The notes under the pieces are model-generated. The model had not been told where the DNA came from. It did not search any database and worked only from the letters and a program-made list of their open reading frames with translations. From positions 1 to 29,767 of the forward strand of contig CAJUMW010000002.1 in assembly GCA_910587625.1 (NCBI GenBank): DNA of 29,767 nucleotides. Reading direction: 5' to 3'. The position numbers and the translations under genes were made by a program. Shown piece after piece: positions 1 through 5,727 of the stretch. Positions within the stretch are counted from its first letter, which is position 1; each line of letters starts with the position of its first letter. This stretch comes from an uncultured Christensenellaceae bacterium (GTDB taxonomy: Bacteria > Bacillota > Clostridia > Christensenellales > Borkfalkiaceae).

Positions 1-202
1 GAGCAACTTTTAAGTCCTTTTTGGCTATTTTCTCTCTCTTTCTTAACTATGCAGTTGTCAATTTTCAAATTCTCGCGGAAAAGCGGAGTTGAAAATTGTT
101 TTTTATTGCGAGCAAACGTAATAGAGAACGTCGCGAAAGTTTGGTGCAGCAAACTTAGCGAAAAAATAAGTATATTATCAGCGCAAGCTGTTATATAACC
201 AT
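1..202 (+). other. rRNA operon spacer upstream of 5S
   Basis: This stretch precedes the 5S gene and has no coding potential. The first dozen bases (GAGCAAC...) may be the extreme 3' end of a 23S rRNA, because Firmicute 23S genes end a few bases after a GAG in a similar context. This is a guess and cannot be confirmed from so few bases. An inverted repeat, CAATTTTCAA at 59-68 and TTGAAAATTG at 89-98, is followed by a T-run. A second imperfect repeat, AAGTTTG/CAAACTT, lies near 137-156. Both look like rRNA-precursor processing stems or an attenuator. Confidence 0.4.
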
Positions 203-317
203 TCCGGTGATGATTGCAACGAGGATCCACCTGTTCCCATACCGAACACAGAAGTTAAGCTCGTTTACGCCTGATGTAGTTGGGTTTTAACCCCGCAAGA
301 TACGGTAGTTGCCGGAT
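203..317 (+). rRNA. rrf: 5S ribosomal RNA
   Basis: The conserved 5S core is present: CCTGTTCCCATACCGAACAC followed directly by AGAAGTTAAGC, then the loop-E/helix-IV part with GATGTAGTTGGG and the closing CCCGCAAGATACGGTAGTTGCC. The ends TCCGGT and GCCGGA pair to form helix I, which sets the approximate boundaries to within a few bases. The rRNA is the 5S component of the large ribosomal subunit. A strong terminator follows 14 bases later, so this is the last gene of its rRNA operon. Confidence 0.95.
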
Positions 318-330
318 TTCATTAAAAAAA

Positions 331-359
331 GAACTCAGACAAAAGTCTGAGTTCTTTTT
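331..359. terminator. Bidirectional intrinsic terminator
   Basis: A perfect 10-bp stem, GAACTCAGAC (331-340) and GTCTGAGTTC (345-354), has an AAAA loop. It is followed by TTTTT on the plus strand and flanked by seven A residues upstream, which become a T-run on the minus strand. It therefore ends both the 5S transcript and the convergent LRR lipoprotein mRNA. Confidence 0.92.
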
Positions 360-360
360 C

Positions 361-1314
361 TTATTTTAAATAATTTACTGAATAATTTCCGCAGTTGCTG
401 TCCCAGCCGGTTTTCTTATTAATTGATTGCCATGAGTCGGGCGTTCCTTCAAAATTAATATACTCAAGTGATACACAGTTATTAAAAGCGTAACTTGCGA
501 TTTGGGTAACACTGTCAGTAAAAGTTACCTCAGTAAGATTATCGCAGCCGCTAAAAGTAAACTCGTTGATTGCCGTAACTTTTTTTGGAATTGAAATTTC
601 CGTCAATGCACTGCAATCGCGGAATGCATATTTTCCGATATTTTCAACCGCTAATGGAATTTCAAAGGTTACAAGCGTTTTGCAGCCGCTGAAAGTAAAT
701 TCCCCTATGGCTTTAAGATTATCCGAAATTGTAAGATTTATCAAATTTTCGCAGTCAAAGAACAGACCTGTCGAAAGCTGCGTTATAGCCGAAGATAATT
801 CTATTGTCGTAAGCGCAGTGCAATTGTAGAAGCAATACTCCCCAATAAAGTCGACCTTATCGGGTATATTTATTTCGGTAATTGCTTGACATTCAAAAAA
901 CGCCTGATTGCCTATTTGTTTTAGGCTGTTGGGCAAATCGATACTTTTAAGATTGATAAGCCCTTGAAACGCGCTGTTTCCTATACTTGTAATGGTATCG
1001 GGAATAATTATTTCCGTAAGCTGAACGCGTCCTTTGAACACGCTGTCCCCAATTTCGGTAACGGGCAAATTTTCATATGATGAGGGAATCGTATAGCTTG
1101 TTTTTTCGTATTTCCCCAAGTTAACGAGCGCATAGCTTTTTTTGTCGTCAAGCATTTTGAACTCCAATTTATCCGAAGGTATTTCCTCTTCGGGTGGATT
1201 TTCTTCCTCCGGCGGAGGCGCGGGGATGACGGGTGGCTGAGTGCAAGCTGTTACAAGTGTAAGGCAAATTGCCGCCGCACCTGTCAGAATAGATAGTAAA
1301 AGTTTGTTTTTCAT
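361..1314 (-). CDS. Leucine-rich-repeat lipoprotein, BspA-like (LRR_5)
   Basis: A 317-residue predicted surface lipoprotein. Residues 1-24 form a signal peptide ending in the lipobox VTAC, so Cys24 should be lipid-anchored. A Pro/Glu-rich linker (about 25-47) follows. From about residue 65 to 310 there are roughly ten 23-residue repeats of the BspA/LRR_5 type, with recurrent motifs such as 'IGEYCFYNCTALTTIELSS' and 'IPDTITSIGNSAFQG'. This family is typical of gut Clostridia and is thought to mediate adhesion or protein contacts; no enzyme activity is expected. The start is set by an AGGAG site 8 bases upstream. The mRNA carries a structured leader with a possible attenuator (see 1345-1478). 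The gene is otherwise isolated, converging on the 5S gene. Confidence 0.9.
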   Translation of the reverse strand: MKNKLLLSILTGAAAICLTLVTACTQPPVIPAPPPEEENPPEEEIPSDKLEFKMLDDKKSYALVNLGKYEKTSYTIPSSYENLPVTEIGDSVFKGRVQLTEIIIPDTITSIGNSAFQGLINLKSIDLPNSLKQIGNQAFFECQAITEINIPDKVDFIGEYCFYNCTALTTIELSSAITQLSTGLFFDCENLINLTISDNLKAIGEFTFSGCKTLVTFEIPLAVENIGKYAFRDCSALTEISIPKKVTAINEFTFSGCDNLTEVTFTDSVTQIASYAFNNCVSLEYINFEGTPDSWQSINKKTGWDSNCGNYSVNYLK

Positions 1315-1344
1315 TTTTATCTCCTGAAAGTTATTTTTTGTATT

Positions 1345-1367
1345 AAAAAAGCGCCCTTAAAGGGCGC
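1345..1367 (-). terminator. Leader terminator before the LRR gene
   Basis: Read on the minus strand, GCGCCC-TTTAA-GGGCGC (1351-1367) is followed by TTTTTT (1345-1350). The hairpin lies in the 5' leader, 31 bases before the LRR lipoprotein start codon, so it would abort transcription unless the upstream CTTAAAGGG segment opens it. Confidence 0.75.
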
Positions 1368-1478
1368 CTGCAAGTGTACCCTTTAAGTTGCGCTACAATT
1401 TTCACCATACAGGAAAATTTAGGATACAACTTTGCCGAGTTGTAGCCCTGAATGGTGATCAAATTAAATTGTAGCGCA
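1345..1478 (-). ncRNA. Structured attenuator leader (orphan riboswitch candidate)
   Basis: On the minus strand, a 13-bp helix (P1, 1389-1401 with 1466-1478) encloses a second helix: 1403-1408 with 1452-1457, then 1410-1413 with 1447-1450, separated by a U-U mismatch. A third helix, 1425-1431 with 1438-1444, is capped by a six-base loop. The helices form one rod with asymmetric internal loops. Just after P1 the transcript has CTTAAAGGG (1379-1387), which is perfectly complementary to CCCTTTAAG inside the following terminator hairpin (1351-1367). The two pairings exclude each other, which is the layout of a transcription-attenuating riboswitch. It does not match any riboswitch class I can recall. 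A stand-alone small RNA with read-through is the alternative. Confidence 0.6.
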
Positions 1479-1483
1479 GAATA

Positions 1484-1512
1484 ATTTTAACACAATATGG
1501 ATAAATTTGCAA
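1484..1512 (-). promoter_or_regulatory. Sigma-A promoter of the LRR leader RNA
   Basis: On the minus strand, TTGCAA (1507-1512) and TAAAAT (1484-1489) are separated by exactly 17 bases. The predicted start of transcription, near 1477-1478, coincides with the first base of helix P1 of the structured leader. This independently supports the RNA boundary. Confidence 0.75.
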
Positions 1513-1551
1513 GCAATTTTAAAAAAAATATATAATTCGGTTATTGCGCGG

Positions 1552-1580
1552 TTGCCGAGCCGCAAGATAAGTGATATACT
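1552..1580 (+). promoter_or_regulatory. Sigma-A promoter of the DUF89 gene
   Basis: TTGCCG (1552-1557), a 17-base spacer and TATACT (1575-1580) with a TG extended -10. Only six bases separate the -10 from the ATG at 1587, so the mRNA would start at or next to the initiation codon and be leaderless. Confidence 0.65.
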
Positions 1581-1586
1581 GTTGTT

Positions 1587-2462
1587 ATGTTACTTGACGA
1601 GGAATGTAAAGGCTGCCTGTATAACAGTCAGTTAAAAAAAGTTGAAAGGCAGAACGGCGCCGATGATAGGTTCGAGCAGTTCAAGAGCGGAGTTAAGTTG
1701 CTTTGCACGGCGCCGCCCGAAAATTATTGCGCGCCTCTTTTAATGCGCGATATCGACAGGTTGCACCGCAAAATTTACGGCTGCGGTATTGACTATTCAA
1801 ATGAAAGGAGGCTCTTTAACGGCAAATTGCTTGCAATGGAAAAGCAAATATTTTCCAAGGTATGTGCCTGCGACGACCCTTTGCGTGAAGCGGTTAAGTT
1901 TGCTATGGCTGCAAATTATATCGATTTTGCGCGTCTGCCTGATTTGGACGAGGGTGCGGTTGATACGGTAGTAAAGGCTGCGGAGCGCGCAAATCCCGAC
2001 GAGCAAACCTTGTGTCTTTTAAAATCAAAGCTAAAAACCGCAAAGTCGCTTTGCGTTCTGCACGACAACTGCGGAGAAATAGTGCTCGATAAAATTCTTA
2101 TACGCGTCATTTTGCGGCAATATCCGCATATTTTTGTCAACTCGGTCGTGCGCGGCTCCGACATAATAAACGACGTGACGCGAGCGGACGCCGAATTTAT
2201 AAATCTTAGCGAATTTTCGCGAGTTATCGACAACGGCACCGACGTTCCCGGCACTTATTTAAAGCAAATAAACCGCGACACCGTGCGGCTTTTAAGTGAG
2301 AGCGACGTAATTATTTCTAAGGGCTTGGGCAATCTTGAAACGCTTTACGGAGAGGGATACTCGGCATTCTATATGTTCACTTGCAAATGCGAGCATATCT
2401 CGCAGCGGTTTGACGCGGAGATTATGTCGGCGCAACTGATATACGAGGAGGGCAATTTATGA
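1587..2462 (+). CDS. DUF89 / ARMT1-like metal-dependent phosphatase
   Basis: This 291-residue protein belongs to the damage-control phosphatase ARMT1-like family (DUF89), cytosolic metal-dependent enzymes thought to dephosphorylate damaged or surplus phosphometabolites. The family signatures are in order: the metal site Asp160-Asn161 in 'LHDNCGEIVLD', Asp196 in 'GSDIINDVTRADA', the glycine motif 'GTDVPGT' (217-223), and 'DVIISKGLGNLETL' (240-253). The N-terminus has a Cys-x-x-Cys pair (Cys7, Cys10), as in the prokaryotic DUF89 subgroup. The substrate cannot be told from sequence. There is no Shine-Dalgarno site, and the -10 element lies six bases before the ATG, suggesting leaderless translation. 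The stop overlaps the next start (ATGA), so the two genes are translationally coupled. Confidence 0.88.
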   Translation: MLLDEECKGCLYNSQLKKVERQNGADDRFEQFKSGVKLLCTAPPENYCAPLLMRDIDRLHRKIYGCGIDYSNERRLFNGKLLAMEKQIFSKVCACDDPLREAVKFAMAANYIDFARLPDLDEGAVDTVVKAAERANPDEQTLCLLKSKLKTAKSLCVLHDNCGEIVLDKILIRVILRQYPHIFVNSVVRGSDIINDVTRADAEFINLSEFSRVIDNGTDVPGTYLKQINRDTVRLLSESDVIISKGLGNLETLYGEGYSAFYMFTCKCEHISQRFDAEIMSAQLIYEEGNL

Positions 2463-2665
2463 AAGCTACAAACTGGGATTTGATGAAACTTGCGCAGGCT
2501 TTTGACGGGGAGTTTTGCCTTTCCGACTTTTCACCCGAAGAGCTTGACGAAATGTTGGGACTTATTGACCCTTCGATGACGCCCGAACAGATACGCGAAA
2601 AGTATTTTGAATATTACGACGATATAAAGGACAGAGTTTTAAATAAGCACAAATGGAGCGATTAA
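2459..2665 (+). CDS. Small hypothetical protein coupled to DUF89
   Basis: A 68-residue soluble protein that I do not recognise. It is rich in acidic and aromatic residues and predicted helical, with 'SPEELDEMLGLIDPSMTPEQIREKYFEYYDDIKDR' suggesting two amphipathic helices. Its ATG overlaps the stop of the DUF89 gene by four bases, and a terminator follows immediately. It is therefore made together with the phosphatase and could be a partner or regulator of it; this is inferred from context only. Confidence 0.75.
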   Translation: MKATNWDLMKLAQAFDGEFCLSDFSPEELDEMLGLIDPSMTPEQIREKYFEYYDDIKDRVLNKHKWSD

Positions 2666-2672
2666 TAAAAAA

Positions 2673-2698
2673 GGCGTAACTCAAGTTACGCCTTTTTT
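2673..2698. terminator. Bidirectional intrinsic terminator
   Basis: The stem GGCGTAACT (2673-2681) / AGTTACGCC (2684-2692) is followed by TTTTTT and preceded by AAAAAA. It separates the DUF89 operon from the convergent TM2 gene, whose stop codon lies at 2700. Confidence 0.9.
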
Positions 2699-2699
2699 A

Positions 2700-2927
2700 T
2701 TAATTTTCTTTGATATAGCCGATATTTGACGCCTTATCAGGGTCGAACGTCAAGTTGCAGATTGATGCTACAAGCCCGTAAATTCCCAACGTAACAAGCG
2801 AAAGGAAGAAATAGGCTAACGACCTTGAAGTGAAGCCTTCGGGTTTAAGCGAAGTATGGTTGATGATGATACTGCCAATCCACCCAAGAAAGAAAGTTAG
2901 CAAAAAGCGTGCAAGTTTGTTGTCCAT
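2700..2927 (-). CDS. TM2-domain small membrane protein
   Basis: A 75-residue protein with two predicted membrane helices (about 6-24 and 37-58). The first carries the TM2-family signature 'KLARFLLTFFLGWIGSIIINHT', and the second ends in 'LGIYGLV'. TM2 proteins are small inner-membrane proteins of mostly unknown role. A strong AGGAGG site lies upstream of the ATG. The promoter is full consensus, and a palindrome fills its spacer, which implies tight repression, probably by the divergent Xre protein. Confidence 0.85.
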   Translation of the reverse strand: MDNKLARFLLTFFLGWIGSIIINHTSLKPEGFTSRSLAYFFLSLVTLGIYGLVASICNLTFDPDKASNIGYIKEN

Positions 2928-2956
2928 TTGAAACCTCCTATGTATAAGTTAAAATC

Positions 2957-2985
2957 ATTATATGATACAAATATGTATCTGTCAA
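2957..2985 (-). promoter_or_regulatory. Consensus promoter of the TM2 gene
   Basis: On the minus strand, TTGACA (2980-2985), a 17-base spacer and TATAAT (2957-2962) give a perfect sigma-A promoter. The spacer is almost entirely occupied by the palindrome at 2964-2979, so a bound repressor would block RNA polymerase. Confidence 0.88.
2964..2979. promoter_or_regulatory. Operator O1 (GATACA-N4-TGTATC)
   Basis: A 16-bp palindrome, GATACA AATA TGTATC, lies between the -35 and -10 of the TM2 promoter. A near-identical copy lies 29 bp away (2993-3008). The pair is the likely binding site of the Xre protein encoded at 3019. Confidence 0.75.
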
Positions 2986-2992
2986 GTATTTT

Positions 2993-3008
2993 GATACATT
3001 AGTGTATA
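2993..3008. promoter_or_regulatory. Operator O2 (GATACA-N4-TGTATA)
   Basis: This second copy of the operator, GATACA TTAG TGTATA, overlaps the TATAAC -10-like element at 3005-3010 just before xre. Binding here would give negative autoregulation. The centre-to-centre distance to O1 is 29 bp, roughly three helical turns, compatible with cooperative binding. Confidence 0.72.
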
Positions 3009-3018
3009 ACATAAAATT

Positions 3019-3231
3019 ATGATTTTAAGCTTTAAAAATAACAGAATAGCAGAACTTAGGACTACTTTGAGCCTGTCTCAGCGGCGGCTTGCAAAGGAAA
3101 TAGGGACAAGTCAGGCAAATTTATCGAGGTGGGAACAGGGACTTAACGAACCGAGTATTATGGAATGTTGGAGGCTTGCTGATTTTTTTGACGTGAGCAT
3201 AGACGTATTATGCGGTAGAAGAGATTATTAA
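3019..3231 (+). CDS. Xre-family HTH transcriptional regulator
   Basis: A 70-residue DNA-binding protein consisting almost only of an HTH_3/Cro-C1 fold. The helix-turn-helix is 'LSLSQRRLAKEIGTSQANLSRWEQG' (about 18-42), followed by 'EPSIMECWRLADFFDVSIDVLCG', typical of the domain's end. There is no extra effector domain. It is divergent from the TM2 gene, and both promoters carry the GATACA-N4-TGTAT palindrome, so it probably represses both. No Shine-Dalgarno site precedes the ATG; a -10-like TATAAC eight bases upstream suggests a leaderless or very short-leader mRNA. Confidence 0.88.
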   Translation: MILSFKNNRIAELRTTLSLSQRRLAKEIGTSQANLSRWEQGLNEPSIMECWRLADFFDVSIDVLCGRRDY

Positions 3232-3234
3232 AAA

Positions 3235-3262
3235 CGCCTCTGCCCAATTTTGGGCAGAGGCG
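3235..3262. terminator. Bidirectional terminator between xre and deoR-like gene
   Basis: A perfect 12-bp stem, CGCCTCTGCCCA/TGGGCAGAGGCG, has an ATTT loop. It is followed by TTTTTAATAAT on the minus strand, so it mainly serves the DeoR-family gene and also ends xre. Confidence 0.9.
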
Positions 3263-3278
3263 TAGGGTTATTATTTAT

Positions 3279-4037
3279 TTACATAACTACGATGTTGTGT
3301 TTTTCAAACAGTTCCTTACTCTCTTTGGGGAAGTGGTCGTCTGAAATAAGCACGTCTATATCTTCGATTCTTGCAAACGTATAGGGGTTTATTTTGCCTA
3401 TTTTCGAGCTGTCGAGCATCATATAGACTTGTCTTGCCTTTCTGAATACGTCCTTTAAAAGCTCGCTTTCAATCTGCGAATTGCACGAAAATCCCTGTTC
3501 GGGAGTAAACGCGGTTGCCGAAACAATGGCAATTTCAAAGTTGGTTGACTCGAAATAAGTTTTTGAAGTGGGTGAAGAGGTGGAAAGGTTATCCTTCATA
3601 AGCTGACCGCCTACAACCGTTATATTTATATTCTTTTTCTGCGCGAGTTCCATTGCAACCGCAATGCCGTTTGTAAAGACGTGGCAGTTCAAATCGGGCA
3701 TTTCCTTTGCAAGGTACATTGCCGTCGTTCCGCCGTCAAGAAACACGCAGGTGCCCTCGTCGATAAGTCCGGCGGCTTTTTGTGCTATAATTATTTTTGC
3801 GTCCGTATTTATGGTCGTCTTTTTCGTGTATGCCTCACCCGAAACTTTTTGCACTTCCTTGACGGACATAGCGCCGCCGCGAATGCGTATGATGCGCCCG
3901 TCCTCTTCAAGCTGAAATAAATCTCGGCGCAAGGTCATTTGGGAAACGTTGGGGAAAACTTCTTCCAACTGTTCCAGCGTCATCTTGCCGCGCTTATCCA
4001 AGATATCGGCAATGTCTTCGATTCTTTCTCTCTTCAT
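3279..4037 (-). CDS. DeoR/GlpR-family transcriptional regulator
   Basis: A 252-residue regulator with an N-terminal DeoR winged helix (about 6-57; 'VSQMTLRRDLFQLEEDGRIIRIRGG') and a C-terminal DeoRC sensor domain resembling sugar-phosphate isomerases. The sensor contains the phosphate-binding 'DGGTTA' at 101-106. Family members usually repress sugar or nucleoside catabolic genes and respond to a phosphorylated sugar. No such genes lie beside it here, so its targets are elsewhere or it is orphaned. A GGAGG site sets the start. Its promoter overlaps a TTATTGT-N9-ACAATAA inverted repeat, suggesting autoregulation. Confidence 0.92.
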   Translation of the reverse strand: MKRERIEDIADILDKRGKMTLEQLEEVFPNVSQMTLRRDLFQLEEDGRIIRIRGGAMSVKEVQKVSGEAYTKKTTINTDAKIIIAQKAAGLIDEGTCVFLDGGTTAMYLAKEMPDLNCHVFTNGIAVAMELAQKKNINITVVGGQLMKDNLSTSSPTSKTYFESTNFEIAIVSATAFTPEQGFSCNSQIESELLKDVFRKARQVYMMLDSSKIGKINPYTFARIEDIDVLISDDHFPKESKELFEKHNIVVM

Positions 4038-4121
4038 ACGTCCTCCGAATAATTAAATATTTTTGACAAATTTGTTCAATTTTGTTGTACAGAAAGTCGC
4101 TTTAAACTTACAATGTCTTTA

Positions 4122-4152
4122 TTATTGTAATATATTCACAATAAATTGTCAA
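4122..4152 (-). promoter_or_regulatory. Promoter and inverted-repeat operator of the deoR-like gene
   Basis: On the minus strand, TTGACA (4147-4152), 17 bases and TACAAT (4124-4129). The inverted repeat TTATTGT (4122-4128) / ACAATAA (4138-4144), with a nine-base centre, covers the -10 and part of the spacer. This fits a self-repressing regulator. Confidence 0.75.
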
Positions 4153-4255
4153 GTAAATACATAAAAATTTTGTTAATTTAGTGTAAATTGTTAGTTTTTT
4201 GCGTTAAAAAGCTTGTTAAGTAAGTGCTAAATTATATCAAAACGGCTAAAATAAG

Positions 4256-4284
4256 TTGCATTTGGAATAAAATAAGGGTATAAT
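4256..4284 (+). promoter_or_regulatory. Promoter of cysS-alaS
   Basis: TTGCAT (4256-4261), 17 bases, TATAAT (4279-4284). The leader to the cysS ATG is only about 27 bases and has no room for a T-box. It contains a short CGAAA...TTTCG repeat. Confidence 0.8.
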
Positions 4285-4317
4285 CAAAACACGAAAAAAT
4301 AATTTCGAGGCGCGAAA

Positions 4318-5709
4318 ATGAGAATTTATAACACGCTTACACGCAGAAAAGAGGAATTTGTACCGCTTGAAGAGGGTAAAGTAAAAATGTATGCCTGCGG
4401 CATTACCGTTTCCGGAGAGGCGCACATAGGGCACGGTTATCAGGCGCTTATTTACGATATTATGCGCAAATACCTTGAAAAATGCGGCTATAACGTGACT
4501 TACGCGCGAAATTATACCGACGTTGACGACAAGATTATAGCAAAAAGCAAAGAAACGGGCATTCCTGCCGACGAATACGCTGCGGCTATGATAAAAAAAA
4601 TAGACGCTACTATGTCGGAAATGGACGTCGGCGAGCCTACTCTCTGGCTAAAAGCTACTCAAAACATAGACAATATTATAAATTTTATATCAAAACTCAT
4701 TCAAAAGGGCAACGCTTACGCCGCGCCGTGCGGCGATGTGTATTTTTCCGTCGCAAGTTTCAAGCGCTACGGCTGCCTTTCAAACCGCTCGGTTGAAGAT
4801 ATGCTCGACGGTGTTCGCGTTGAAAATAACGACGAAAAGCGCGATCCTGCCGACTTTGCGCTTTGGAAAAGCGCCAAGGAAGGGGAAATTTATTGGAGTT
4901 CTCCCTGGGGCAAGGGCAGACCGGGTTGGCATATCGAGTGTTCGGCAATGAATTATGCGGCATTCGGTGACCAAATCGACATTCACGGCGGCGGGCGCGA
5001 CCTCATTTTCCCCCACCACGAAAACGAAATTGCGCAGAGCGAGAGCCTTACGGGCAAACAGTTTGCAAAATTTTGGACGCATAACGGGCTTATAAAAGTA
5101 AACGGACAAAAGATGTCAAAGAGCCTCGGCAACAGTTTGCTTTTGGAGGACTTACTCAAAAAATACACCAACGAAGCAATTAAATTCGCACTGTTGCAGA
5201 ACAATTACCGCCAAGATATAAATATTACCGACGAGCTGTTTCCGGAAGCCGAAAAACACCTTACGGAGTTTTATAAATTAATTTCAGAGGTTGAAAAGAA
5301 GTTCGGCACAGGCAAAGCCGGCAATTTGGAGATAGACAAAAAATTCAACGCGGACATGGACGAGGATTTTAATACTGCGCTTGCGCTTTCCGAGCTGTTT
5401 GCAATTTTCAAAACAATTTCGCAAAAGCTTGCAAAGGGAGACGAAAGCTGTGCCGACGACGTAATGCAGGTAAGAAAAACTTACTCGCTGTTGGGGCTTT
5501 TCAAAAAAAATGCAGAGGGATATCTTGCCGAAGTTGCGGCAAAAAACCCTGTTGAAATTCCCGTTGAAGTCGAAAATCTTGCAAAACAGCGTTGGGAAGC
5601 TAAAAAATTGCGTGATTTTGCGCTTGCCGACAACCTTCGTGCCGAAATTGACGCGCTCGGCTACACCGTAAAGGATTCAAAAGACGGCTATACCGTATTA
5701 AAGAAATAA
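4318..5709 (+). CDS. cysS: Cysteine--tRNA ligase
   Basis: CysRS charges tRNA-Cys with cysteine in the cytosol. The 463-residue length is normal. The class I HIGH motif is at 36-39 ('EAHIGHGYQ') and KMSKS at 265-269. The four expected zinc ligands are present: Cys27, Cys208 ('WHIEC'), His233 and Glu237 ('HHENE'). The usual 'CGPTVY' block reads 'CGITVSG', a visible departure next to the first zinc Cys. 'HIGHGYQALIYD' also replaces the common 'HIGNARxxxxFD'. The protein is thus a divergent member but retains all catalytic parts. A GAGG site precedes the ATG. alaS begins 18 bases after the stop, so the two synthetases form an operon. Confidence 0.95.
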   Translation: MRIYNTLTRRKEEFVPLEEGKVKMYACGITVSGEAHIGHGYQALIYDIMRKYLEKCGYNVTYARNYTDVDDKIIAKSKETGIPADEYAAAMIKKIDATMSEMDVGEPTLWLKATQNIDNIINFISKLIQKGNAYAAPCGDVYFSVASFKRYGCLSNRSVEDMLDGVRVENNDEKRDPADFALWKSAKEGEIYWSSPWGKGRPGWHIECSAMNYAAFGDQIDIHGGGRDLIFPHHENEIAQSESLTGKQFAKFWTHNGLIKVNGQKMSKSLGNSLLLEDLLKKYTNEAIKFALLQNNYRQDINITDELFPEAEKHLTEFYKLISEVEKKFGTGKAGNLEIDKKFNADMDEDFNTALALSELFAIFKTISQKLAKGDESCADDVMQVRKTYSLLGLFKKNAEGYLAEVAAKNPVEIPVEVENLAKQRWEAKKLRDFALADNLRAEIDALGYTVKDSKDGYTVLKK

Positions 5710-5727
5710 TATTGGAGTAAAAGTTAA

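Noticed and set aside
1345..1480. Resemblance of the LRR leader to a T-box (AAAGGGTACAC before the terminator)
   Set aside because: The T-box consensus AGGGUGGxACCGCG is not met, the usual stem I is absent, and the downstream gene is not a synthetase or amino-acid gene.
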